DNA of 33,944 nt from the NCBI GenBank assembly GCA_019244045.1, contig JAFATF010000571.1, positions 1 through 33,944 on the forward strand. The letters are read 5' to 3'. Below are positions 26,324 through 33,944 of the stretch, in pieces (position 1 is the stretch's first letter; each line of letters begins with the position of its first letter). The translations under genes and the position numbers were made by a program. The notes beneath the pieces are model-generated. The model was not told the DNA's origin, did not search any database, and saw nothing but the letters and a program-made list of their open reading frames with translations. The DNA is from Acidobacteriota bacterium (GTDB lineage Bacteria > Acidobacteriota > Terriglobia > Terriglobales > Acidobacteriaceae).

Positions 26324-26390
26324 AATCAGCACTTGGGTAAGCTGTGCCAGCGTCATTAAAATAGGGACGCTACGGCTTGGCAGCCTGATT
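26324..26390. repeat. Nested inverted repeats in the clpC upstream region
   Basis: Outer arms AATCAG (26324-26329) and CTGATT (26385-26390) enclose inner arms AGCGTC (26349-26354) and GACGCT (26366-26371) around an AT-rich 11-base loop. It could be a regulatory leader structure for clpC or a weak 3' structure of lolD. It does not match the CIRCE operator. Confidence 0.35.
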
Positions 26391-26477
26391 GCTTAGCGAG
26401 AAGTGGGGCTTAAGGATATTCGAGGATAGGCCAGCGTCAACCGACCTTTCCGGCGGCCCGGCAGCGAAAGGGCGTCT

Positions 26478-28922
26478 ATGTTTGAACGGTACACGGAGAA
26501 AGCACGGCGCGTCATTTTCTTTGCACGCTATGAGGCCAGCCAGTTCGGCTCACCCTACATTGAGACCGAACACTTATTGCTGGGACTTTTGCGAGAAGAC
26601 AAAGCTTTGACCAACCGCTTCCTGCGTTCTCATGCTTCGGTCGAGTCGATCCGCAAGCAGATCGAAGGCCACACGACCATTCGGGAAAAGGTCTCGACTT
26701 CGGTGGACCTTCCTTTGAGCAACGAGTGCAAGCGTGTCCTGGCTTATGCGGCCGAGGAGGCGGAGCGGCTTTCTCATAAACATATTGGAACCGAGCACCT
26801 GCTGCTGGGACTATTGCGAGAAGAAAAATGCTTCGCGGCGGAGATCTTGCACGAACGTGGTCTGCGGCTTTCGGCGATTCGTGAGGAGCTGGCGCGCACC
26901 ACCCAGGAAAAGGCGCAGCCGCAACGCCAGCGTGAATCTTCCCTGCTTGCAGAATTTTCCCGTGATCTAACGCAGGCCGCCATGGATAGTCAGCTCGACC
27001 CACTGGTTGGGCGGGAAGGCGAGCTAGAGCGCGTTATCCAGATCCTCTGTCGGCGCACGAAGAATAACCCCGTGCTGATCGGAGAACCTGGCGTCGGTAA
27101 GACCGCCATCGTAGAGGGTTTGGCGCAACGCATCGCTGACGGTGAAGTTCCGTCCTTTCTGGCGGACAAAAGAATCCTGGCCCTCGATTTATCGCTCATT
27201 GTCGCAGGTACAAAGTATCGCGGGCAGTTTGAGGAGCGGCTGAAGACCATCATGAAGGAACTGATGGAGTCGCAAAACGCGATCATCTTTATCGATGAGC
27301 TCCATACCTTGGTGGGCGCGGGCTCGGCCGAGGGATCGCTCGATGCGGCCAATATTCTTAAGCCGGCTCTCTCGCGCGGGGAGATTCAGTGCATCGGCGC
27401 GACCACGCCGGGCGAATACAGAAAATCTATCGAAAAGGATCGGTCACTCGAGAGGAGGTTCCAAGCGGTGAAGGTGCCGCCTCCCGGGGAGGGCGATGCC
27501 GCCAAGATCCTTTTCGGGGTAAAGGACCGCTATGAGAAGTTCCACGCCGTCACCTACACCGATGACGCGCTGAATTTCGCAGTTTCCCATTCCAATCGCT
27601 ACATCCCCGATCGTTTTCTGCCGGATAAGGCAATTGATCTGATCGATGAGGCGGGTGCGCGGGTAAAGCTGCGCCAGACTTCGCTGCCGGAAGAGATCAC
27701 GGAAGTTCAGAAGCGGATTAAGTTTATCGTCCACCGTATGGAGAACGCCATCGCGAACCATGAATTCGAGAAGGCGCGCTTCTACTCGGACGAAGAGCGC
27801 AAGGAGCGCGAGAACCTGCGCGCTCTTCGCGAAAAATACCACCTCGATGAATCCTCCACCGGCGTAGTCGGTCGGGAGGACATCGAGGACGTGGTATCAC
27901 GTTGGACGGGGGTACCGATCGCCTCCATCAAAGAAGAAGAGTCACAGAAGCTGCTGCGTATCGAGGAAGAGCTGCACAAGAGAGTCATCTCTCAGGATAA
28001 ATCGATTGTCGCCTTGGCACGCGCCATTCGCCGTTCGCGCGCCGGCCTAAAGAGTCCCAATCGTCCCATTGGTTCGTTCCTGTTCCTGGGTCCGACCGGG
28101 GTGGGCAAAACCGAAGTCGCGCGAACACTCGCGCAGTTTATGTTCGGTAGCGAGAAGTCGCTGGTTCGCTTTGATATGTCTGAGTTCATGGAAAAGCATT
28201 CGGTATCGAAGCTCATCGGTTCACCCCCCGGATACGTGGGCTACGAGGAGGGCGGGCAGCTCACCGAGCGGGTGAAGCGCGCGCCTTATTCGGTGGTTCT
28301 GCTCGACGAAATCGAGAAGGCTCACCCCGACGTCTTCAACATTCTGCTGCAGGTGTTTGAAGATGGCCAGCTGACCGACGGACTTGGCAATACGGTCGAT
28401 TTCAAGAACGCGATCATAATTATGACTTCCAATATTGGAGCCAGGCACCTGCAGAGACGCGAAGGCCTGGGTTTCCAATCGCAGAAGGAAGACATGGTTT
28501 CAGAAAAGGTCGAGGATCTAGTAAAGAATGAGGTGAAGCGCACCTTTAACCCTGAATTCCTGAACCGGCTTGACGAAATCATCCTGTTCAACGCGCTCAC
28601 CGAGGCGGACCTGATCCAAATTCTCGAGCTGATGATTACGCAGCTGAACACCAACCTGGCACAAAAATCGATCACCATCACCGTGAACGACGAGGCCAAG
28701 AAGTGGGTGCTCAACCAGACGCTTACCGACCGCAGCTACGGCGCCCGCCCGCTGCGGCGCGCTCTGCAAAAGTATATCGAGGACCCCTTGTCAGAAGCGC
28801 TGATCCAGGGCACGATCAACGTGCGGCCGGCGTTCATCGAGGTGTTTCTCGATAACGGCAAGCTGTACTACCGTCCTGTTGACTCCAAAGAGAATGAGGG
28901 CGTGCTGCTCTATGAGAATTAG
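26478..28922 (+). CDS. clpC: AAA+ unfoldase ClpC
   Basis: ATP-dependent chaperone that unfolds substrates for the ClpP protease. It has two N-terminal Clp repeats (about 4-70 and 79-140), the D1 module with Walker A GEPGVGKT (202-209) and Walker B IIFIDE, the short coiled ClpC middle domain (about 405-455), and the D2 module with Walker A GPTGVGKT (538-545) and the arginine-finger region. The LGF tripeptide at 664-666 is the ClpP-docking loop, so it works with ClpP rather than as a ClpB disaggregase. Length (814 aa) is normal. AAAGGG lies 5 nt before the ATG. The usual Firmicutes partners ctsR, mcsA and mcsB are absent from the neighbourhood. Confidence 0.95.
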   Translation: MFERYTEKARRVIFFARYEASQFGSPYIETEHLLLGLLREDKALTNRFLRSHASVESIRKQIEGHTTIREKVSTSVDLPLSNECKRVLAYAAEEAERLSHKHIGTEHLLLGLLREEKCFAAEILHERGLRLSAIREELARTTQEKAQPQRQRESSLLAEFSRDLTQAAMDSQLDPLVGREGELERVIQILCRRTKNNPVLIGEPGVGKTAIVEGLAQRIADGEVPSFLADKRILALDLSLIVAGTKYRGQFEERLKTIMKELMESQNAIIFIDELHTLVGAGSAEGSLDAANILKPALSRGEIQCIGATTPGEYRKSIEKDRSLERRFQAVKVPPPGEGDAAKILFGVKDRYEKFHAVTYTDDALNFAVSHSNRYIPDRFLPDKAIDLIDEAGARVKLRQTSLPEEITEVQKRIKFIVHRMENAIANHEFEKARFYSDEERKERENLRALREKYHLDESSTGVVGREDIEDVVSRWTGVPIASIKEEESQKLLRIEEELHKRVISQDKSIVALARAIRRSRAGLKSPNRPIGSFLFLGPTGVGKTEVARTLAQFMFGSEKSLVRFDMSEFMEKHSVSKLIGSPPGYVGYEEGGQLTERVKRAPYSVVLLDEIEKAHPDVFNILLQVFEDGQLTDGLGNTVDFKNAIIIMTSNIGARHLQRREGLGFQSQKEDMVSEKVEDLVKNEVKRTFNPEFLNRLDEIILFNALTEADLIQILELMITQLNTNLAQKSITITVNDEAKKWVLNQTLTDRSYGARPLRRALQKYIEDPLSEALIQGTINVRPAFIEVFLDNGKLYYRPVDSKENEGVLLYEN

Positions 28923-29407
28923 CTCAGCCGCCGGCCGGACTCGCTCTCAAACGTTTCACGGCGGTTCGCGCGCAGCATAACGGCCTCACCGCTTCGCTCC
29001 TAGCGACCATGCCGCTCGCGCCAGAACGCGCGATCGACTCGGTTGCGATTACCACCAGCGTTTTGGCCGCTGTCGGGCACACCATCTTGAAGCTGGACAC
29101 TCGGTTGAGATCCAGGTGCGGGTTGACAGGCCAGCGTCGTCTACCCGCGAGGGCTCCCCTCTCGGCACTCGATTCCATCGGCTTTTGAGAAATGCGAGCC
29201 GTTTAGAAATGGCCAGGGCACACGAGAGACCTGGGTGCTCCGTCCTGTTCGAGGAGCCCAGAGGAAAACTCTCGCGGTAGCCCCAGTTTCGCATGGTCGA
29301 TTGGGGAATTTTAATTCCTACGCTGCGCGACGTTCGCGGTCACGAGTACAGCCTCAGCGCTCAATTTTGCGACTTTGGCGTAATCTCTTGCATCTGACGA
29401 AACAGGC
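28923..29407. other. Intergenic region between clpC and the cupin gene
   Basis: About 485 bases without a recognisable gene. The small frames (for example on minus at 28924-29178) show no domain or good start. No terminator with a T-tract was seen behind clpC. Confidence 0.55.
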
Positions 29408-29773
29408 ATGCATGTAAACAAGGTTAGTCTCAGCGAAAAGTTCTCCCGCATCACCGAGTACTGGAAGCCCTATATTGCGGGCGAACTGAATGGTCAAATG
29501 GTCAAACTGGACAAGCTCAAGGGCGAATTCGTGTGGCACCAACATGAAGACGAAGATGAGCTCTTTCTAGTCTTCAAGGGTCGTTTTTGCATTGAGTTTC
29601 GCGACAAGACCGTATGGCTGGAGGAAGGCGAGTTTATCGTGGTCCCGCGCGGTGTCGAGCACAAGCCGGTAGCCAAGGAAGAGTGCTGGATTGTGCTGTT
29701 TGAGCCTGCCTCGACCCGCAACACAGGAAACGTCGACAACCAAATGACGTTGCACCACCTCGAGCGAATCTGA
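29408..29773 (+). CDS. Small single-domain cupin protein
   Basis: Cupin-fold protein of 121 aa, probably cytoplasmic and metal-binding. Cupin motif 1 reads WHQHEDEDELFLVFKG with metal ligands H44, H46 and E51, and motif 2 reads GEFIVVPRGVEHKP with the fourth ligand H85, so the metal site is intact. Proteins of this size are often isomerases, dioxygenases or ligand sensors, and the reaction cannot be predicted. The ATG has no clear SD. It ends convergently with the small membrane protein gene and has no pathway neighbours. Confidence 0.85.
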   Translation: MHVNKVSLSEKFSRITEYWKPYIAGELNGQMVKLDKLKGEFVWHQHEDEDELFLVFKGRFCIEFRDKTVWLEEGEFIVVPRGVEHKPVAKEECWIVLFEPASTRNTGNVDNQMTLHHLERI

Positions 29774-29785
29774 GGTTCGGTGCTC

Positions 29786-29995
29786 CTAATGGGCGTTGTG
29801 CTTCTCGAGCGCAGTCCGGGCAACGCGGAAGCCAACATAGGCAAGCAGTACACTGAGTATGGTCACAGTGACAGTGACCGTATAGGGCTTTGAAAGGTAA
29901 GGCTCGCTGAGGAGCAGGCCTATACCGGTAGCGGCGATAGCCGCGAAGAATAAGCCGATGATTACCCCGATCGCGACCAGAAACGAACGTTTCAC
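29786..29995 (-). CDS. Small two-helix membrane protein of unknown function
   Basis: Predicted protein of 69 aa with two hydrophobic helices (about 4-25 and 38-58) separated by a short polar loop, and a basic end RVARTALEK. No family was recognised. A GTG at 29995 with GGTGGGG upstream is the preferred start, giving KRSFLVAIG as the first coding residues; a TTG at 30028 would add 11 residues. The TVTVTV stretch is encoded by a short repetitive tract (29861-29880) that also forms an inverted repeat. The hydrophobic pattern supports a real gene, but there is no other evidence. Confidence 0.45.
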   Translation of the reverse strand: MKRSFLVAIGVIIGLFFAAIAATGIGLLLSEPYLSKPYTVTVTVTILSVLLAYVGFRVARTALEKHNAH

Positions 29996-30123
29996 GGCGC
30001 GCACCCCACCGACTAGATGTACTCTCAACTATCGGGGTTAGCTGCGCGATGCGATTTTTTCCGCAGCACGGGAAGCCTTCGATGTCGCTCGAAACGCCGC
30101 CCCCAAGGCTTCAAAGCTAAGCC

Positions 30124-30879
30124 ATGATACTCGCCGTTGCCCATATTCTGGTGGCCTTTACCGCCCTGGTAATGCCCTGGCTAGGACGGCACAAATACCA
30201 GAAATTGCAGCAGCAGTTGACAGCGGGGATGCAAGGGGCCCGCCTGCGTTTCTATCGCGTCAGCGTCGCACAGCAATCGGCCCTGGTGGCCATTGTCCTG
30301 CTCCTCGCGCAAGGAGCTTTTTTACCTTGGCGGGCCCTGGGACTCTCGCCTCCCGATTCCTGGAAAGCAACCCAAGTACTGCTGCTGACGTTAACGGCCG
30401 CTATTGGCGGCTCGATCATCCTTTTTCACTTAACCGGAGACCGGTTTTTGCGGGCGCTGTTAAAAATGGCGGGGGCCCTGATACCTTCGACAGCCGCTGA
30501 GCGCGTGTGGTTCGCCATTGTGAGCCTGGGAGCGGGCGCCAGCGAGGAGCTGCTGTTCCGTGGCTTCCTGATCTGGTATCTCGGCTTCTTTCTTCCTCAT
30601 CTGCCGCTCCTCGGGCTGATTGTGGTTTCCTCGTTGATTTTTGGCATTTGCCACCTTTATCAGGGTGGCCTGGGAGTGGCGGCAACCGCCTTAGTGGGCG
30701 CCGTGTTGGCGTGGATGTATGTAGTCAGCGGCAGCTTGCTCCTTCCCGTTACCATCCATGCCCTGCTGGATTTGCGCATTCTGGCGATCTTCACCCCTCA
30801 GCGAATGCGCTCTCTCGAGCGCTATCGACGGCAGATGACGGCAGCGCAAGCCACGGACTCCCAGCTACCGCTCGGTTGA
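30124..30879 (+). CDS. CPBP-family intramembrane metalloprotease
   Basis: Polytopic inner-membrane protein of 251 aa related to the CAAX prenyl protease 2/bacteriocin-immunity (CPBP) family. The glutamate pair motif EELLFR is at 141-146, and the conserved histidines are H177 (in FGICHLYQ) and H212 (in VTIHALLDL), which together form the metal site. About six to seven membrane helices are visible. Bacterial members may cleave membrane peptides or confer immunity to bacteriocins; the substrate here is unknown. It ends convergently with ahcY and has no bacteriocin neighbour. Confidence 0.85.
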   Translation: MILAVAHILVAFTALVMPWLGRHKYQKLQQQLTAGMQGARLRFYRVSVAQQSALVAIVLLLAQGAFLPWRALGLSPPDSWKATQVLLLTLTAAIGGSIILFHLTGDRFLRALLKMAGALIPSTAAERVWFAIVSLGAGASEELLFRGFLIWYLGFFLPHLPLLGLIVVSSLIFGICHLYQGGLGVAATALVGAVLAWMYVVSGSLLLPVTIHALLDLRILAIFTPQRMRSLERYRRQMTAAQATDSQLPLG

Positions 30880-30990
30880 GCTCCCGGGGCTTGGGGCCGT
30901 TTTCACCTTCGGAGTGACCGCATGAGATCCCGGGCGGCAAATCCGAAGGACCTGGTGGCAGATTTGTAGGCGTTGAGTCGACGGGTCGTT

Positions 30991-32271
30991 CTATGTTCCT
31001 TCCGACCACCCTGACAAATATTCCTCTTGCTCGGGGGTCAGGCGGTCGATTTTGATGCCCATCGATTCCAGCTTCAGTTTGGCGACACGCTTGTCGAGTT
31101 CGTCCGGTACCTTGTAAACGGTCTTTTCGAGGATCTTAGCGTTGTTGACCATGTACTCGACGGAAAGGGCTTGGTCGGCGAAGCTCATATCCATAACCGC
31201 GGCCGGATGGCCTTCAGCGGAGGCGAGATTGATGAGCCTGCCTTCACCAAGTAGGTTGATCTTGCGACCATCCCGTAGCGTGTACTCTTCCACAAAGTTC
31301 CGCGTTGTGCGCTTGGACGAAGACATCTTCTCGAGCGCAGGAATATCAATTTCCACGTTGAAATGTCCGGAATTGGCAATGATCGCGTTGTTCTTCATCA
31401 CCTCAAAGTGCTCTTTGGCGAGCACGTTCTTGTTGCCGGTAACGGTGCAGAAAACATCGCCAATCTTAGCTGCTTCTGTCACTGCCATGACGCGGAATCC
31501 GTCCATGACGGCTTCGAGCGCTTTGGTGGGATCGACTTCGGTGACAATCACTTGGGCTCCGGCGCCGCGAGCCCGGCTGGCGAGGCCGCGTCCACACCAG
31601 CCATAGCCGGCGACCACGAAAATCGATCCTGCAAGCAGGAAATTAGTGGCGCGGATGATGCCGTCGATGGTGGATTGCCCCGTGCCGTAGCGGTTATCGA
31701 ACAGGTGCTTGGTATCGGCATCGTTCACGGCCACGATGGGATAACGCAGAACACCCTCTTTGGCCATAGCCCGCAGACGGATGACCCCCGTCGTGGTCTC
31801 TTCGGTGCCGCCGATGACGTTCTCCAGGGCGTCGGTGCGCTTGGTATGCAGGATGCTCACCAAGTCCGCCCCATCATCCATCGTGATATTGGGACGATGA
31901 TCGATGGCCGTAAGAATATGGCTATAGTAGGTATCGTTGTCCTCGCCTTTGATGGCAAAGACCGAGACGCCATAGTCCCGCACCAGGCTGGCGGCCACAT
32001 CGTCCTGGGTTGAAAGCGGATTCGAGGCGCACAGCACGACATCAGCGCCGCCATCGCGCAAACAAATGGCCAGATTCGCCGTCTCGGCGGTTACATGCAA
32101 GCAGGCGGCGATGCGCACGCCTTTGAGTGGTTGTTTCTTGATGAATTCCTTGCGAATGATTTGTAGTACATTCATCGACTGATTGGCCCAATCGATTCGT
32201 TTCTTGCCCCCGTCGGCAAGCTCTATGTTCTTGATATCGGAATGGAGCTGAGTGGCTGTGGTGGTTGACAT
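30991..32271 (-). CDS. ahcY: S-adenosylhomocysteine hydrolase
   Basis: NAD-dependent cytoplasmic enzyme that splits S-adenosylhomocysteine into adenosine and homocysteine, removing the product inhibitor of methyltransferases. It shows the substrate-domain motifs CLHVTAETA (58-66), DDGADL (132-137) and EETTTGV (158-164), the lysine/aspartate region [18 protein letters not shown], and the NAD loop GYGWCGRG (222-229). Length (426 aa) is typical of the shorter bacterial form. It follows metK by about 38 bases on the same strand, forming an S-adenosylmethionine cycle unit. AGGAGAG-like purines lie upstream of the ATG. Confidence 0.96.
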   Translation of the reverse strand: MSTTTATQLHSDIKNIELADGGKKRIDWANQSMNVLQIIRKEFIKKQPLKGVRIAACLHVTAETANLAICLRDGGADVVLCASNPLSTQDDVAASLVRDYGVSVFAIKGEDNDTYYSHILTAIDHRPNITMDDGADLVSILHTKRTDALENVIGGTEETTTGVIRLRAMAKEGVLRYPIVAVNDADTKHLFDNRYGTGQSTIDGIIRATNFLLAGSIFVVAGYGWCGRGLASRARGAGAQVIVTEVDPTKALEAVMDGFRVMAVTEAAKIGDVFCTVTGNKNVLAKEHFEVMKNNAIIANSGHFNVEIDIPALEKMSSSKRTTRNFVEEYTLRDGRKINLLGEGRLINLASAEGHPAAVMDMSFADQALSVEYMVNNAKILEKTVYKVPDELDKRVAKLKLESMGIKIDRLTPEQEEYLSGWSEGT

Positions 32272-32309
32272 ACCTCTCCTCTAGTTAGCTCGTTGTCTTT
32301 AAATTTTGG

Positions 32310-33503
32310 TTATTTGTTCACTGCCTGAGCATCGACGGCGTGTTCGTACCGCAGGCCCGCGTCGCCTGCGAGCTTGGCCGCCTTGTCGGTAGCTTCCCAG
32401 GTAAAGTCGGGGTCATTACGGCCGAAATGCCCGTAAGCCGCAGTCTTCTCGTAAATCGGCCGCCGCAAATTCAGTGACTCGATGATGCCCTTGGGCGTCA
32501 GCTTAAAGTGCGCCCGGATCAAATCGGGTATAAGGGTAGGATCAACCTTCTCGCTTCGAAAAGTATCAACCAGAACGCTGACCGGTTCGGCGACACCGAT
32601 AGCATAGGCAAGCTGAACCTCGCAGCGGTCGGCGAGGCCGGCGGCTACAATATTTTTGGCAATGTGACGTCCCATGTATGCAGCGGAACGATCCACTTTG
32701 GTAGGATCCTTGCCGCTGAAGCAGCCACCGCCGTGTCGACCCATTCCCCCGTACGTATCGACGATGATTTTGCGGCCAGTGAGGCCGGTATCGCCCATAG
32801 GCCCGCCGATTACAAAGCGTCCCGTGGGATTGATGTGGTACTTCGTGTCAGCGTCGAGCAGGTCCCCAGGAATTACCGCTTGAATGACGTGTTTCAGGAT
32901 GTCGGAGCGGAGTTCGTCATTGGTCACGGTCTCTGCGTGTTGGGTTGATATCACGACGCCGTCGACGCGCATCGGCCTTCGCTGTTCGTCATATTCGACC
33001 GTGACTTGGGATTTGCCATCGGGGCGAAGGTACGGGAGCTTGCCATGCTTACGTACTTCAGAGAGCCGCATAGTCAGCTTGTGGGCCAGCAGGATTGGCA
33101 TCGGCATCAACTCGCCAGTTTCATTGCAGGCGTAACCGAACATCATGCCCTGGTCGCCCGCGCCTCCGGTGTCGACACCCATTGCTATGTCGCCCGATTG
33201 CTTGTTGATACTGGAGATGACGGCACAGGTATTGGCGTCAAATCCATACAAGGCATTGTTGTAGCCGATCGATGATATGGTGCCACGCACTAGGGTTTGG
33301 AAATCGACATAAGCCTTGGTGGTAATTTCGCCGGCAATGACGATCAGGCCGGTGCAGGTGAGCGTCTCGCAGGCGACCCGACTCATGGGATCTTCGCTCA
33401 GACAGGCATCGAGTACGGCGTCAGAAATCTGGTCTGCAATCTTATCGGGATGACCTTCGGTGACCGATTCAGAGGTAAAAAGATAGCGATTTTTTGAGGA
33501 CAA
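32310..33503 (-). CDS. metK: S-adenosylmethionine synthetase
   Basis: Makes S-adenosylmethionine from methionine and ATP. The N-terminal signature [19 protein letters not shown], the central [12 protein letters not shown] and the C-terminal [19 protein letters not shown] motif are intact, with usual length. A TTG at 33536 would add 11 residues of no family resemblance and has no SD. The TTG at 33503, 8 nt after GGAGA (33516-33512), gives 397 aa and is preferred. It heads a two-gene unit with ahcY. The 5' side is open to the window edge, with no recognised SAM riboswitch. Confidence 0.95.
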   Translation of the reverse strand: MSSKNRYLFTSESVTEGHPDKIADQISDAVLDACLSEDPMSRVACETLTCTGLIVIAGEITTKAYVDFQTLVRGTISSIGYNNALYGFDANTCAVISSINKQSGDIAMGVDTGGAGDQGMMFGYACNETGELMPMPILLAHKLTMRLSEVRKHGKLPYLRPDGKSQVTVEYDEQRRPMRVDGVVISTQHAETVTNDELRSDILKHVIQAVIPGDLLDADTKYHINPTGRFVIGGPMGDTGLTGRKIIVDTYGGMGRHGGGCFSGKDPTKVDRSAAYMGRHIAKNIVAAGLADRCEVQLAYAIGVAEPVSVLVDTFRSEKVDPTLIPDLIRAHFKLTPKGIIESLNLRRPIYEKTAAYGHFGRNDPDFTWEATDKAAKLAGDAGLRYEHAVDAQAVNK

Positions 33504-33944
33504 AGCTCGAGTCTCCGCGAAAAAAGTTAGACACAAGGTCCAGAAGGAGGGTTAGATAAAAACGGCCGGAAGCCAAGTGCCACAGGCCCCCATCAAGTTA
33601 CCAAAGAACCGAGTCGAACGCAACGATTTCGCCGATGGCTAATGGGCTAAGTTACGAAGAATAGACCTCTTAGACGCTGGTCGAAAGGAAGACTACTTGC
33701 CCCGGTCGGAATACGAGGATCTCGGCCCGCAGAACTGACAGCCGTTTTCTATCTAGCCCGGCGACTCCCACTGAGGAAGTCATTGCAAGTGAGGAACGGG
33801 CGGTAAGTATGATGCAGCTGCCGGGGACGGCGGCAGCTAAGGCCGGCCGAGCAATGGAGCTATCAAGCCTGGTAGCTAGCCTGGTTCCGATTCTCGTGCT
33901 CAAAACTGTGGTGACGTCTGGGGGCCTTTGGTGTTTAAGGTCTG
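33504..33944. other. Region upstream of metK to the window edge
   Basis: About 440 bases with no gene I can support. It would hold the metK promoter and leader on the minus strand. A minus-strand frame at 33670-33903 has no family resemblance. Confidence 0.5.
33512..33516 (-). promoter_or_regulatory. Ribosome binding site deciding the TTG start of metK
   Basis: GGAGA on the minus strand, 8 nt before the TTG at 33503; the more upstream TTG at 33536 has no comparable site. Confidence 0.5.

Noticed and set aside
26223-26477. CIRCE or CtsR operator before clpC
   Set aside because: Neither TTAGCACTC/GAGTGCTAA nor tandem CtsR heptads are present.
28924-29178. 84-codon minus-strand frame after clpC
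   Set aside because: No family resemblance or hydrophobic segments, and composition like random GC-rich DNA.
33567-33582. Sigma-54-like -24/-12 sequence (TGGCAC, 5 bases, then TTCCG) on minus upstream of metK
   Set aside because: The -12 element lacks the key GC of TTGCA, so one good half-site is not enough.
33670-33903. 77-codon minus-strand frame upstream of metK
   Set aside because: No recognisable domain and no clear start signal.

Overview
The window reads as ordinary chromosomal DNA of a diderm bacterium, most probably an Acidobacteriota member (Terriglobia/Koribacter-like). The pointers are a von Willebrand-type protein of the Acidobacteria-typical family, an Asp/Glu-tRNA amidotransferase pair (gatC-gatA), an lptB-rpoN gene pair next to a very large LptC/LptA-like protein, a ClpC-type (not ClpB) unfoldase in a genome that also has LPS and lipoprotein export, and GC-rich coding sequence with many GTG/TTG starts. 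This assignment is an inference from gene content, not a database match. No tRNA, rRNA, CRISPR array, insertion sequence or phage gene was recognised.

Layout. 1-1153: truA (minus), then a divergent orphan TolC-type outer-membrane channel. 3514-5719: cysK and a WaaE-like glycosyltransferase. 5847-9525: CCA-adding enzyme/poly(A) polymerase, a DciA-like (DUF721) protein, gatC and gatA, all on plus. 9649-10329 (minus): an unusual protein with an Arg/Gly-rich disordered N-terminus and a receiver-like C-terminus. 10330-11221: a largely gene-free stretch with a possible broken ankyrin repeat. 11222-16453 (minus): an lptC/A-like fusion, lptB and rpoN in transcription order. 16638: a ZIP metal transporter. 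17632-18825 (minus): an acidobacterial VWFA protein, divergent from an S55 (SpoIVB-type) peptidase and a secreted beta-propeller protein (18973-23045). 23232-26222: an isoprenylcysteine-methyltransferase-like membrane protein, a LolC/E permease and LolD. 26478-28922: clpC. 29408-30879: a cupin, a tiny membrane protein and a CPBP membrane protease. 30991-33503 (minus): metK followed by ahcY.

How the genes relate. Two envelope-biogenesis blocks stand out: LPS export (lptC/A fusion, lptB, with rpoN behind it, plus a core-type glycosyltransferase elsewhere) and lipoprotein release (LolC/E-like permease with LolD). metK and ahcY form a two-gene S-adenosylmethionine cycle unit. cca and gatCA serve tRNA maturation and aminoacylation. 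The S55 peptidase/propeller pair and its divergent VWFA neighbour are secreted or envelope-anchored proteins of unknown role and are the best candidate for an undescribed module.

The most unusual sequence-level signals are: a perfect 13-bp inverted repeat inside the coding part of the lptC/A fusion; an 8-4-8 perfect inverted repeat just before the glycosyltransferase start; an S55 peptidase whose serine motif lies ahead of its histidine motif, opposite to SpoIVB; a receiver-like domain fused to an RG-rich tail; and a roughly 90-residue low-complexity insertion in sigma-54.
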